Source of the DNA: JAAZDN01 sp964440875
GTDB lineage: Bacteria; Bacillota_I; Bacilli_A; Erysipelotrichales; Erysipelotrichaceae
Length of the DNA stretch: 64,000 nt
Direction of reading: 5' to 3'
NCBI GenBank assembly: GCA_964440875.1
Contig: CAYTTS010000001.1
Location: 1-64,000 of the forward strand
Shown: piece after piece, positions 34,836 through 43,117 of the stretch
How the letters are laid out: each line of letters begins with the position of its first letter
How positions within the stretch are numbered: the stretch's first letter is position 1
Notes under the pieces: model-generated
Told to the model about the DNA's origin: nothing
The model's input: the letters and a program-made list of their open reading frames with translations, nothing else
Database searches by the model: none
Program-made: the position numbers and the translations under genes

Positions 34836-36419
34836 ATGAATATTGATCAAAACTTAATGAAGGCAGCTTTAGTAAACAGTACTAAAGTTCATGAAAACCT
34901 TTCAATACCAGATCTTACTAAATTTGTCTTAGACGAAGATGAAGGAGTTCTGAGTAGTGATGGTGCGATTAGTGTAATTACAGGTAAGTATACAGGTAGA
35001 TCTCCAAAAGATAAGTTCATCGTTTTAGATGATGTCTCAAGAGATAAGGTAGACTTTAATGATGTTAACAAGGCTATAAGTGAAGAACATTTTTATCGAC
35101 TATATGATAAAGTGATGAAACACTTAGGTAAACAAAAAAATCTGTTTAGGCTTAAAGCTTTTGCGGGCGCTGATAAAAATTATCAACTTCCAATTGAAGT
35201 AATTAATGAATATGCGTGGCATAATATTTTTGCTCAACAGTTATTTATTCTACCTACAGATGAAGAATTAAATGCTCATGAAACAGAATTTACTGTGATT
35301 GATGTACCAAATTGCTATGCTGATCCTAGTAAAGATGGAACTAATTCAGAAACATTTATTGTTGTCTCACTAAAAGAGAAAATAATTTTAATTGGTGGTA
35401 CTGAGTATGCGGGAGAAATTAAGAAATCAATTTTCTCAATAATGAACTACTTACTACCAGATAAAGATGTACTTCCAATGCACTGTTCGGCAAATGTTGG
35501 AGAAGAGGGCGATGTAGCTTTATTCTTTGGACTATCAGGAACAGGAAAAACAACTTTATCAACATCACCTGAGCGAAAGTTAATTGGTGATGATGAACAT
35601 GGTTGGTCAAAAGATGGTGTCTTTAATATTGAAGGTGGCTGTTATGCTAAGACTGTAGATCTTTCACGTGAAAGTGAGCCGGAAATATATGATGCAATTA
35701 GATTTGGAGTAATCTTAGAAAATGTTATCTTAGATCCATATACAAAAAAACCAGACTACTTTGATACATCCTTAACAGAAAATACCAGAGCGGCTTATCC
35801 ACTTGAAAACATTGAGAATGTTAAACTTCCAAGTGTTGCTGGTGAACCAAGTAAAATAATCTTCTTAACGGCAGATGCAACTGGTGTACTGCCACCAGTA
35901 TCAAAGTTAAATACTAATCAAGCTATGTATCACTTTTTAAGCGGTTATACGAGCAAGTTAGCAGGAACTGAGCGTGGTGTTGTAGAACCTGAGCCAACCT
36001 TCTCTGCATGCTTTGGAGCGCCTTTCTTACCACTTAGTCCAACGGTCTACGCAGACATGTTAGGTGATAAACTAAAAGATGAAAGTATCTCAGTATATCT
36101 TGTAAATACTGGCTGGAGTGGTGGCGACTATAATAATGCTGATCGTATCAAACTAAAAGATACTCGTGCTATTATTGATGCTATTTTAAATAATGAATTA
36201 GATAAGGCTGAATATACAAGTGATAATATATTTAATTTAAATATACCAAGTGAAGTAAGTAATGTTAATAGTGAAATTTTAAATCCAAGAAATGCTTGGG
36301 AAGATAAAGATTTATATGATGAAGCAGCTGAAAGATTAGCTCTAGCATTCAATAATAACTTTAGTAATAATTTTAAAGATGCTAGTGATGAAATTAAAAG
36401 TGCAAATCCAATAGTATAA
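34836..36419 (+). CDS. pckA: Phosphoenolpyruvate carboxykinase (ATP)
   Basis: PckA converts oxaloacetate and ATP to phosphoenolpyruvate, CO2 and ADP, or runs in reverse in fermenters. The 527-residue protein has TGRSPKDKF for substrate binding, GLSGTGKTTLS as the kinase loop and LIGDDEHGW as the metal-binding kinase-2 motif, plus ENTRAAYP. It is a single gene between terminators. The cre-like site favours a gluconeogenic role, expressed when sugar is scarce. Confidence 0.96.
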   Translation: MNIDQNLMKAALVNSTKVHENLSIPDLTKFVLDEDEGVLSSDGAISVITGKYTGRSPKDKFIVLDDVSRDKVDFNDVNKAISEEHFYRLYDKVMKHLGKQKNLFRLKAFAGADKNYQLPIEVINEYAWHNIFAQQLFILPTDEELNAHETEFTVIDVPNCYADPSKDGTNSETFIVVSLKEKIILIGGTEYAGEIKKSIFSIMNYLLPDKDVLPMHCSANVGEEGDVALFFGLSGTGKTTLSTSPERKLIGDDEHGWSKDGVFNIEGGCYAKTVDLSRESEPEIYDAIRFGVILENVILDPYTKKPDYFDTSLTENTRAAYPLENIENVKLPSVAGEPSKIIFLTADATGVLPPVSKLNTNQAMYHFLSGYTSKLAGTERGVVEPEPTFSACFGAPFLPLSPTVYADMLGDKLKDESISVYLVNTGWSGGDYNNADRIKLKDTRAIIDAILNNELDKAEYTSDNIFNLNIPSEVSNVNSEILNPRNAWEDKDLYDEAAERLALAFNNNFSNNFKDASDEIKSANPIV

Positions 36420-36423
36420 TAAG

Positions 36424-36449
36424 TAGCCGAGCAAAAGCTCGGCTATTTT
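36424..36449 (+). terminator. Intrinsic terminator of pckA
   Basis: The 9-bp stem TAGCCGAGC/GCTCGGCTA with an AAAA loop is followed by TTTT. Confidence 0.8.
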
Positions 36450-36516
36450 AAACTAAATTGATAAATATAGTTTAAAATATTATAATGAAAACGTATTAAT
36501 TAAAGGTGGGATTTAT

Positions 36517-37095
36517 GTGGAGAATATCGGAGCGAAAGTAAAAGCATTAAGATTAGAAAATAAGATGACATTAAAAGATTTAGGAAAGTTAAGTAAATTA
36601 TCAATCGGTTTTTTATCACAATTTGAAAGAGATCAAACAACAATAGCAATTGACTCATTATCGAGGATTGCCAAAATATTTGATGTAGACATTACATATT
36701 TTATTGGGAGTAAACCAAAATCATCATCCCCAATTGTTAGAAAATATGATAATGCTGATGTGCAAATATTAAGTAGTAACTTTATATCAAGAGTATTAAT
36801 TAATGATGTTGAGGCTTCATTTTTACCAAGAATTATTGAAATATTACCAAATTATGAAAGTGATATTGAAGTAGATATGATTAGCCATGAAGGAGAAGAG
36901 TTTATTTATGTATTAGAAGGTATCTTAGATTTGATTGTTGATGGTGTAACCCAAAGTTTATACCCAGGAGATGCAGCTTATATATCTTCAAAACAACAAC
37001 ACAACTGGCTTAATAATACAAATAGAACAATAAAACTTTTAACGATAAATTATCCTAATGCTTTTAAGCATAAGGAAGATTCCTCAATTGACTAG
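36517..37095 (+). CDS. XRE-family regulator with C-terminal cupin
   Basis: This is a 192-residue regulator. The N-terminal HTH (about 5-60) reads LRLENKMTLKDLGKLSKLSIGFLSQFERDQTT, and a cupin barrel (about 110-185) contains EEFIYVLEGILDLIVDG and YPGDAAYI. This layout is shared with PuuR-like regulators, whose cupin senses a small molecule. The start is GTG 36517, with AAAGGTGGG upstream; the ATG two bases earlier is out of frame. No obvious target operon adjoins it. Confidence 0.82.
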   Translation: MENIGAKVKALRLENKMTLKDLGKLSKLSIGFLSQFERDQTTIAIDSLSRIAKIFDVDITYFIGSKPKSSSPIVRKYDNADVQILSSNFISRVLINDVEASFLPRIIEILPNYESDIEVDMISHEGEEFIYVLEGILDLIVDGVTQSLYPGDAAYISSKQQHNWLNNTNRTIKLLTINYPNAFKHKEDSSID

Positions 37096-37109
37096 AAGCT
37101 TATATTGTG

Positions 37110-37340
37110 CTATTATTTTGATATATCAATGACAAAGAAATAGTACTTATTTGTTTTTTTAGAGAGAGATTGATTTGGTGAAAAATCTTATACAAATACT
37201 TACTTGGACGCTTTTGAGATAATACTCTGAACTTTAGTAGGAGTATTCGGCTAATTACCGCTATCAAATTACGAGTGCAAATTACTGTTAAGTAAGGTGG
37301 TATCGCGCAAATTAGCGTCCTTATAGAGGGCGTTTTTTTA
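37110..37340 (+). ncRNA. T-box riboswitch of hisS-aspS
   Basis: The core T-box AAGGTGGTATCGCG lies at 37294-37307, followed by a terminator stem (GCGTCC/GGGCGT, 37315-37333) and seven T. In Stem I, TATTTGT (37147-37153) pairs with ACAAATA. On the 3' side of the internal loop thus defined is GAC at 37207-37209, an Asp codon and candidate specifier. No His codon is seen there. Uncharged tRNA would stabilise the antiterminator and allow read-through into hisS and aspS. The fold was done by eye. Confidence 0.85.
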
Positions 37341-37358
37341 TTGTAAAGGAGAAATGAA

Positions 37359-38651
37359 ATGAGTAAATATCGCAAAGTAAAAGGTGTTAAAGACTTATAT
37401 GATCAAGATATGTATGAGTTCGCTGTTATCGAAGAAATAGCAAAACGTTTATGTGACCTATATAATTTTAAAGAAATAAGAATTCCTGAGTTTGAACATA
37501 CAGAAGTGTTCGCAAGAGAAAATGACTCTAGTGATGTTGTTAATAAAGAGATGTATACATTTACTGACCAAGGAAATAGATCTTTATCATTAAGACCTGA
37601 GTGGACTGCGGGAATCATTAGAAGTGTAGTTGAGAATAAATTATACGCTAATCCTGACTTACCTCTAAAGTATTTCTATATTGGAACTAACTTCAGAAGT
37701 GAAAACCCACAAAAGGGTAGATTTAGAATATTTAATCAATTTGGAGTTGAAAGTATTGGTGTAAAAAGTCCAAACGCAGATGCGGAAGTAATTGCCTTAG
37801 GATATACATTTATGAATTTATTTGAACTTAAAGATTTTAAAATTGAGTTAAATACAATTGGTGATAAAGATTCAAGAAAAGCTTACAACGAAGCTTTAGT
37901 GAAACACTTTACTCCAGTAATTGATGACTTATGTGATGACTGTAAACGTCGTCTCCAACAAAATCCATTAAGAATATTAGATTGTAAAAGAGACTATAAA
38001 CATGAGAGTATAATTAATGCCCCATTTAACTATGAATATTTAAATGATGAATCAAAAGCATACTATGCAAATGTTAAAGAAATCTTAAATGAATTAAATA
38101 TTCCATTTGTTGAAAATCACCGTATGGTTAGAGGATTAGATTACTACTCACATACAGTATTTGAATTTATAAGTACTAATGAAAATATGGGTTCACAATC
38201 AACAATTCTTGGTGGTGGACACTATGATTACTTAGTAGAACAATTTGGTGGACCTAGTATGGGGGCAGTAGGATTTGGCTTAGGTGTTGAAAGATTCTTA
38301 TTAGCACTAGAAGCTGAAGGTATTGACCTTGGTAAAGCACCAAGTATTGACTCATACATATTAGTCTTAGATGAAGAGGCTAGAACTTATGCTCAGAAAG
38401 TTGCGACACTTTTAAGAGTTAATCAAATAGCTACTGATATGAATATGGAAAAACGTTCAATGAAATCTCAGTTTAAAACAGTTGAACGATTAAATGCTCC
38501 AATAGTTCTATTAATTGGAAATACTGAGAAAGAAAATAATACAGTAACAATTAAAAATACAATTAATCAAAAACAAGAAACAGTTGAAGTGATGAAAGCT
38601 GTTGAAGTAGTAAATGAAATGATGAAAGATAATTTAGAGGGAGAAAATTAA
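37359..38651 (+). CDS. hisS: Histidyl-tRNA synthetase
   Basis: HisRS charges tRNA-His. The 430-residue class II enzyme has motif 2 at FRSENPQKGRFRIFNQFGVE and the His-specific RGLDYYSHTVFEF. Motif 3 is GAVGFGLGVERFLLAL, and a C-terminal anticodon domain follows. Zinc-like cysteines appear in DDLCDDCKRR. The start has AAAGGAGAA upstream. The stop overlaps the aspS start (TAATG), giving the conserved hisS-aspS operon under the T-box. Confidence 0.95.
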   Translation: MSKYRKVKGVKDLYDQDMYEFAVIEEIAKRLCDLYNFKEIRIPEFEHTEVFARENDSSDVVNKEMYTFTDQGNRSLSLRPEWTAGIIRSVVENKLYANPDLPLKYFYIGTNFRSENPQKGRFRIFNQFGVESIGVKSPNADAEVIALGYTFMNLFELKDFKIELNTIGDKDSRKAYNEALVKHFTPVIDDLCDDCKRRLQQNPLRILDCKRDYKHESIINAPFNYEYLNDESKAYYANVKEILNELNIPFVENHRMVRGLDYYSHTVFEFISTNENMGSQSTILGGGHYDYLVEQFGGPSMGAVGFGLGVERFLLALEAEGIDLGKAPSIDSYILVLDEEARTYAQKVATLLRVNQIATDMNMEKRSMKSQFKTVERLNAPIVLLIGNTEKENNTVTIKNTINQKQETVEVMKAVEVVNEMMKDNLEGEN

Positions 38652-40408
38652 TGCGTACACATAATAATGGAGAATTAAGAATTGATCATATTAATGAAGA
38701 AGTAACACTAGTTGGCTGGGTTGCGAAAAAACGTAACTTTGGGGCAATGGTTTTTATTGACCTAAGAGATAGATATGGAAAGACGCAATTAGTCTTCGAT
38801 GAAAACTTCCACGATCAAGTAAAAGATGTTAGAAATGAATATGTTATTCAAGTAAAAGGTAAAGTAGTTAAAAGACATGAAAGCAATCCGGACTTATTAA
38901 CAGGTGAGATTGAAGTTGTTGTTAGAGAGTTAGAAGTTATTAATAAGGCGGAAACTACACCATTAATTATTGATAATGAAACAGATGCTTTAGAAGGTGT
39001 ACGTATGAAGTATCGTTACTTAGACTTACGTCGTCCAAATATGCAGGCTAACTTAATTAGAAGAAGTAAAATTAGTGCAGCTATTAGAGAATATCTATAT
39101 GATAATGACTTTGTTGACATTGAAACACCTGTATTAGGTAAGTCAACACCAGAGGGTGCTCGTGACTATTTAGTTCCATCAAGAAATTATGCTGGTGAGT
39201 TCTATGCACTTCCACAATCACCACAACTTTATAAACAATTATTAATGATTAGTGGTTTTGAAAGATACTTCCAAATTGCTAAATGTTTCCGTGATGAAGA
39301 CTTACGTGCTGATCGTCAAATGGAGTTTACTCAAGTGGATATTGAAATGTCATTTATGAGTGAAGAACAAATCCAAACGATGGCAGAAGGTATGATGAAG
39401 AAAGTATTTAAAGATGTTTTAAATAAAGAAATCACAACACCATTCCAACGTCTAACTTGGCATGAAGCTATGAATACTTACGGTAGTGATAAACCAGATA
39501 CAAGATATGGTTTAGAATTTATCGACTTAAAAGACATTTTTGTAAATACTGAATTTAAAGTTTTACAATCAGCATTAACTGAAGATGGTGTAATTAAAGC
39601 TATCGTTGTTAATGATTACGCAGATATTACAAGAAAAGGTATTGATAAGATTGTCGACATTATTAAATCACACGGTGGACATGGAGTTTTAGACCTTAAA
39701 TATATTAATGATGACTTAGATGGTAGAATCTTAAAATTCTTTAGTGAAGAAGAAATCGCTGGCTTAAAAGCTAAATTAAATTTAGTTGAAAATGACTTAG
39801 TCTTAATTGTAAGTGGTGACTTTGAAGTAAGTACAACAGCACTAGGGGCAGTTAGAACTTATATTGCTGATCTTAAAGGCTTAATACCAGAAGATGAGTT
39901 TAACTTCTTATGGGTCACTGAATTCCCATTATTAGAGTATGATGTTGAAGATGATAGATACTACGCAAGACACCATCCATTTACAAGACCGTTAGCAGAA
40001 GATATGGGAATGCTTGATAGTGATCCGAAAAATGTTAAAGCTATCGCTTATGACATGATTTTAAATGGTTATGAGTTAGGTGGAGGATCACTGAGAAACT
40101 ATAAGGTTGAAGATCAAACAAAATTATTTGAAGTCTTAGGATTTAGTGAAGAAGAAATTAGAAGCCAATTTGGATTCTTCGTTGATGCCTTTAAATACGG
40201 AACACCACCACATGGTGGAATTGCCTTTGGTTTAGATAGATTAGCAATGATTATGTCTAATGAACCATCGATTAGAGAAGTAATCGCTTTCCCTAAAAAC
40301 GCTCAAGCGAAGGACCCAATGATGGATGCTCCATCAAAACCTTCAAGTGAACAGATTGCTGAGTTACACCTTTCAATCATTGAAGCAAAAGAAAAAAGCG
40401 AAAACTAG
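38651..40408 (+). CDS. aspS: Aspartyl-tRNA synthetase
   Basis: AspRS charges tRNA-Asp and, in organisms with GatCAB, sometimes tRNA-Asn. The 585-residue bacterial-type enzyme has an OB-fold anticodon domain (about 1-105), motif 1 near FVDIETPVLGKSTPEGARDYLVP, motif 2 at FRDEDLRADRQMEFTQVD, the bacterial GAD insertion in the middle and motif 3 at GIAFGLDRLAMI. It is translationally coupled to hisS. The 6S RNA gene follows with its own promoter. Confidence 0.96.
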   Translation: MRTHNNGELRIDHINEEVTLVGWVAKKRNFGAMVFIDLRDRYGKTQLVFDENFHDQVKDVRNEYVIQVKGKVVKRHESNPDLLTGEIEVVVRELEVINKAETTPLIIDNETDALEGVRMKYRYLDLRRPNMQANLIRRSKISAAIREYLYDNDFVDIETPVLGKSTPEGARDYLVPSRNYAGEFYALPQSPQLYKQLLMISGFERYFQIAKCFRDEDLRADRQMEFTQVDIEMSFMSEEQIQTMAEGMMKKVFKDVLNKEITTPFQRLTWHEAMNTYGSDKPDTRYGLEFIDLKDIFVNTEFKVLQSALTEDGVIKAIVVNDYADITRKGIDKIVDIIKSHGGHGVLDLKYINDDLDGRILKFFSEEEIAGLKAKLNLVENDLVLIVSGDFEVSTTALGAVRTYIADLKGLIPEDEFNFLWVTEFPLLEYDVEDDRYYARHHPFTRPLAEDMGMLDSDPKNVKAIAYDMILNGYELGGGSLRNYKVEDQTKLFEVLGFSEEEIRSQFGFFVDAFKYGTPPHGGIAFGLDRLAMIMSNEPSIREVIAFPKNAQAKDPMMDAPSKPSSEQIAELHLSIIEAKEKSEN

Positions 40409-40418
40409 TTAAAGTAAT

Positions 40419-40446
40419 TTGATTATTAGTGTAAAATTGCTATAAT
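40419..40446 (+). promoter_or_regulatory. Promoter of the 6S RNA gene
   Basis: TTGATT (40419-40424) and TATAAT (40441-40446) are 16 bases apart. The expected start at 40452-40453 matches the first base of the RNA's closing stem. Confidence 0.7.
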
Positions 40447-40452
40447 ATAGGT

Positions 40453-40595
40453 ACTCAAGAGGTGTATATATTTTCGAACACATTATTATACTGGATTCTG
40501 AGTCAAGTGTGTGTGTAGAATGTTAATTCACTAATCATATTTGCAGGAGTCCGCCTTGGACATAGTTCCGGGAATGAGCCCTCTTGGGTCTTAAA
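40453..40595 (+). ncRNA. ssrS: Probable 6S RNA
   Basis: ACTCAAGAGG (40453-40462) pairs over 10 bp with CCTCTTGGGT (40580-40589), closing a long imperfect rod. Inside are a weakly paired AT-rich middle and a small GTCC/GGAC hairpin. It has its own promoter, no reading frame and sits just behind aspS, where B. subtilis carries 6S-1 RNA. 6S RNA mimics an open promoter and holds sigma-A polymerase in stationary phase. At about 140 bases it is shorter than the usual 180-200. No T-rich terminator follows. Confidence 0.7.
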
Positions 40596-40627
40596 TTTTA
40601 AATAATGATTTAGTAAAGGAGGAAAAA

Positions 40628-40828
40628 ATGCAAACTTTTTTATGGATACTTTTAGGAGCACTGATTGGTGCGGTTATTACATTCTTTGTAACAAAGAGAT
40701 TATTTGAAAAACAAATTAAAGATAATCCTCCAATAAATGAAAACATGATTAGAGCTATGTATGCACAAATGGGTAGAAAACCATCAGAAGCACAAATTAG
40801 ACAAATCATGAGAACAATGAATCAATAA
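40628..40828 (+). CDS. UPF0154 (YneF-like) small membrane protein
   Basis: This is a 66-residue protein. One N-terminal membrane helix (about 3-23) is followed by KRLFEKQIKDNPPINENMIRAMYAQMGRKPSEAQI, the UPF0154 signature. The family is widespread in Firmicutes and Mollicutes, and no biochemical function is known. AAAGGAGG precedes the start and a strong terminator follows. Confidence 0.9.
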   Translation: MQTFLWILLGALIGAVITFFVTKRLFEKQIKDNPPINENMIRAMYAQMGRKPSEAQIRQIMRTMNQ

Positions 40829-40834
40829 AACTAT

Positions 40835-40856
40835 AAGAAGCCTAGGCTTCTTTTTT
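40835..40856 (+). terminator. Intrinsic terminator of the UPF0154 gene
   Basis: The perfect inverted repeat AAGAAGCC/GGCTTCTT is followed by six T. Confidence 0.8.
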
Positions 40857-40907
40857 AATTACTTGTTTATATATAATGAATAAGCTAAAATTAACTTAGG
40901 TGATAAT

Positions 40908-40937
40908 ATGAATAGTCGTATTAGATTAGCTCTTTAA
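40908..40937 (+). CDS. Possible 9-codon leader peptide before the acetyltransferase gene
   Basis: The short frame MNSRIRLAL has an AGGTGA ribosome site and a TATAAT (40872-40877) about 30 bases upstream. It ends 23 bases before the acetyltransferase start. Its small size makes chance possible. If translated, it could tune expression of the next gene. Confidence 0.3.
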   Translation: MNSRIRLAL

Positions 40938-40960
40938 TTATAAAAATTAAGGAGGACAAT

Positions 40961-41368
40961 ATGTCGAAAATAATCTACAAAGAAATGAAAAAGTTTAATA
41001 AGGATGAAATATACAATTTATACAATGACGCAAAGTGGAGTAATTACTTAAATGATTTAGATTTGTTAATAAGAGCCTTTGAAGAGTCACTGTACGTCTA
41101 TGCTGCCTATTTAGATGATAAAGGACTAATTAGAGTCGTTGGTGATGGCCTAACAATAGTCTACATCCAAGATTTATTAGTCTTAAAAGAATATCAAAGA
41201 CAAAAAATAGCGAGTCATCTTTTAGATCATACTTTAGATAAATATCAAGATGTTCGACAAATAACATTAATGTCAGATGATGATGAAAACTTAAGAAAGT
41301 TCTATCGAAAAAATAATTTTAAAGAAGTAAATAATTTAAATGTCATTAGTTATTTGTATCAAAGATAA
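40961..41368 (+). CDS. GNAT-family N-acetyltransferase
   Basis: This is a 135-residue protein. VYIQDLLVLKEYQRQKIASHLLD at about 66-88 is the acetyl-CoA motif A (Q-R-Q-K-I-A in place of Q-G-x-G-x-G), and LRKFYRKNNFKEV is motif B. It resembles short YjcF/Eis-type GNATs with a YNDAKWSNY N-terminus. The substrate is unknown. AAGGAGG precedes the start. It is a single gene, possibly with a leader peptide. Confidence 0.8.
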   Translation: MSKIIYKEMKKFNKDEIYNLYNDAKWSNYLNDLDLLIRAFEESLYVYAAYLDDKGLIRVVGDGLTIVYIQDLLVLKEYQRQKIASHLLDHTLDKYQDVRQITLMSDDDENLRKFYRKNNFKEVNNLNVISYLYQR

Positions 41369-41384
41369 GATAAAAACAATAATA

Positions 41385-41413
41385 AAAGATCGACTGTAAT
41401 AGTTGATCTTTTT
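41385..41413 (+). terminator. Intrinsic terminator of the acetyltransferase gene
   Basis: An 11-bp stem (AAAGATCGACT with one G-U) and a 5-base loop are followed by a short T tract. Confidence 0.7.
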
Positions 41414-41418
41414 GATTG

Positions 41419-41455
41419 AAAAAACTCATACTTTAATTAAATAAAATATGAGTTT
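41419..41455 (-). terminator. Terminator of plsY-murB
   Basis: The stem AAACTCATA/TATGAGTTT with a 16-base loop runs into T on the minus strand. Confidence 0.65.
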
Positions 41456-41461
41456 GATATA

Positions 41462-42358
41462 TTATTTCAATATTTGAATTTCAGGTTCTAAAACAAAGCC
41501 TGTTAAAACATAAACACGTGCTTGAATGTGGTTGATTAAACTAATGAAATCATCACTACTTCCACCATTTACATTTATTAAGAAACCAGCATGTTTCTCA
41601 CTAACTTTAATACCGTTAATCTCAAATCCTTTTAGATTACACTGATCAATTAAAGCACTTGCGTAATGATTCTTTGGTCTTTTAAATGTAGAGCCAGCAC
41701 TTGGATATTCAAGTGGTTGTTTACTTTCTCTTCGATGTAGAAAGTCAGCCATACGATCACTAATACTATCCTTATTATCATCATGTAGTTTAAAGTATGC
41801 AGCACTTACTACACCTTCATTATGCATATAATAACTATTACGGTATGAAAACTCTGAGTCCTCATTACTTAAGGTAATGGCCTTAACATCTTTATTAATA
41901 TATTCAACGTGAGATGTTACATCTTTCATTTCTCCATTATAAGCACCAGCGTTCATATAGATTGCGCCACCAACACTTGCTGGAATACCATATAAGGCCT
42001 CCATACCACTGAGACTATTGTCTCTTGCAAATAAGCAAACATCCTTCAATAGTGCTCCTGCTTCTGCTTTAATAATATTATCTTCTAAAAGTGTTATTTT
42101 TGAATACTTAGGTCCAAGATATATTACGACACCTCGTACTCCGTACTCTAATGCTAATGTATTTGAACCATTTCCAATAACAAAATATTTCAAATTCATT
42201 TCTTCACTTAATTTTATTGCTTTTATAATATCTTCTTCAGATCTAACTTCGATAAAGTAGTCAGCTAAGCCGCCAATCTTTAAACTCAAGTAGTCTTTTA
42301 GATAAACATTAGTTCTAACATCTAAGTTAGCATCTTGAAATTTATTTAAATTAATCAT
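41462..42358 (-). CDS. murB: UDP-N-acetylenolpyruvoylglucosamine reductase
   Basis: MurB reduces UDP-GlcNAc-enolpyruvate to UDP-MurNAc with NADPH and FAD. In its 298 residues, SLKIGGLADYF and VIGNGSNTL bind FAD. GIPASVGGAIYMNAGAY is the central signature, and YRNSYY carries the catalytic Tyr-Arg region. PSAGSTFKRP supplies the catalytic Ser, and a C-terminal Glu lies in VLEPEIQIL. It is the short type IIb form. Its start overlaps the plsY stop by four bases. Confidence 0.94.
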   Translation of the reverse strand: MINLNKFQDANLDVRTNVYLKDYLSLKIGGLADYFIEVRSEEDIIKAIKLSEEMNLKYFVIGNGSNTLALEYGVRGVVIYLGPKYSKITLLEDNIIKAEAGALLKDVCLFARDNSLSGMEALYGIPASVGGAIYMNAGAYNGEMKDVTSHVEYINKDVKAITLSNEDSEFSYRNSYYMHNEGVVSAAYFKLHDDNKDSISDRMADFLHRRESKQPLEYPSAGSTFKRPKNHYASALIDQCNLKGFEINGIKVSEKHAGFLINVNGGSSDDFISLINHIQARVYVLTGFVLEPEIQILK

Positions 42359-42972
42359 TTTGATAAAAAACCTACTTTTCTTTCTTCTTTATTAATAATT
42401 CTTTTTATGTTGTCTTTATGACGAATGATACTAAATAATGCTAATAATGTTATACCAATACTAGCTAACAAGTTATCTTGTGTAAATGAAACAATTGCTG
42501 CACTTGCTAAAGCAAGCATTGATGCAAGAGATACCATTTTTAAACTTAGTAATACGATTGCAAAGACAGCAAGCGGTATTCCGATTTGTACAAGTGGATT
42601 ATGTGTAATAAAAAATGCAATCGCTAAAATATAGCCAGCGTTAGTTGCTACTGATTTTCCACCACGGAAGTTTGCAAAGATTGGAAATGAATGTCCAATT
42701 GAAGCAAACATACCACAAAGAATTGCTAATTTTGGATTAAAGAAACTTAATATACTAACTATAATAAATGACTTAAGAATATCAAGAGCGATAACGAAGC
42801 CACCAGGTACTGGACCTAGTACACGTGCTGCATTTGTTCCCCCTAAATTTCCTGAACCATGTTCTCTAATATCAATTTTGTAAAATACTTTTCCTATGAC
42901 TAATGCCCAAGGAATACTTCCAAATAAGTATGCCGCAATACTTGCGAGTATATAAACTAGATATTCGTTCAT
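42355..42972 (-). CDS. plsY: Glycerol-3-phosphate acyltransferase PlsY
   Basis: PlsY transfers acyl from acyl phosphate to glycerol-3-phosphate, the first step of phospholipid synthesis. The 205-residue protein has five or so membrane helices, with motif 1 FGSIPWALVIGK, GSGNLGGTNAARVLG as motif 2 and FRGGKSVATNAGY as motif 3. I use ATG 42972, seven bases after GGAGG, rather than the ATG six bases upstream. It is divergent from parE, with the same plsY-parE-parC neighbourhood as Bacillus. Confidence 0.93.
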   Translation of the reverse strand: MNEYLVYILASIAAYLFGSIPWALVIGKVFYKIDIREHGSGNLGGTNAARVLGPVPGGFVIALDILKSFIIVSILSFFNPKLAILCGMFASIGHSFPIFANFRGGKSVATNAGYILAIAFFITHNPLVQIGIPLAVFAIVLLSLKMVSLASMLALASAAIVSFTQDNLLASIGITLLALFSIIRHKDNIKRIINKEERKVGFLSK

Positions 42973-43117
42973 AATCATACCTCCCTAACCTTTATAATTA
43001 TACCACAGTACGAGATAAATCAAATAATCTTCACTTATTATGGTAGAATAGGATGTAGATATTTTGTTATAATACTTAAGTATTAATTAACGGAATATAA
43101 GAAGAGAGAGTGATATT

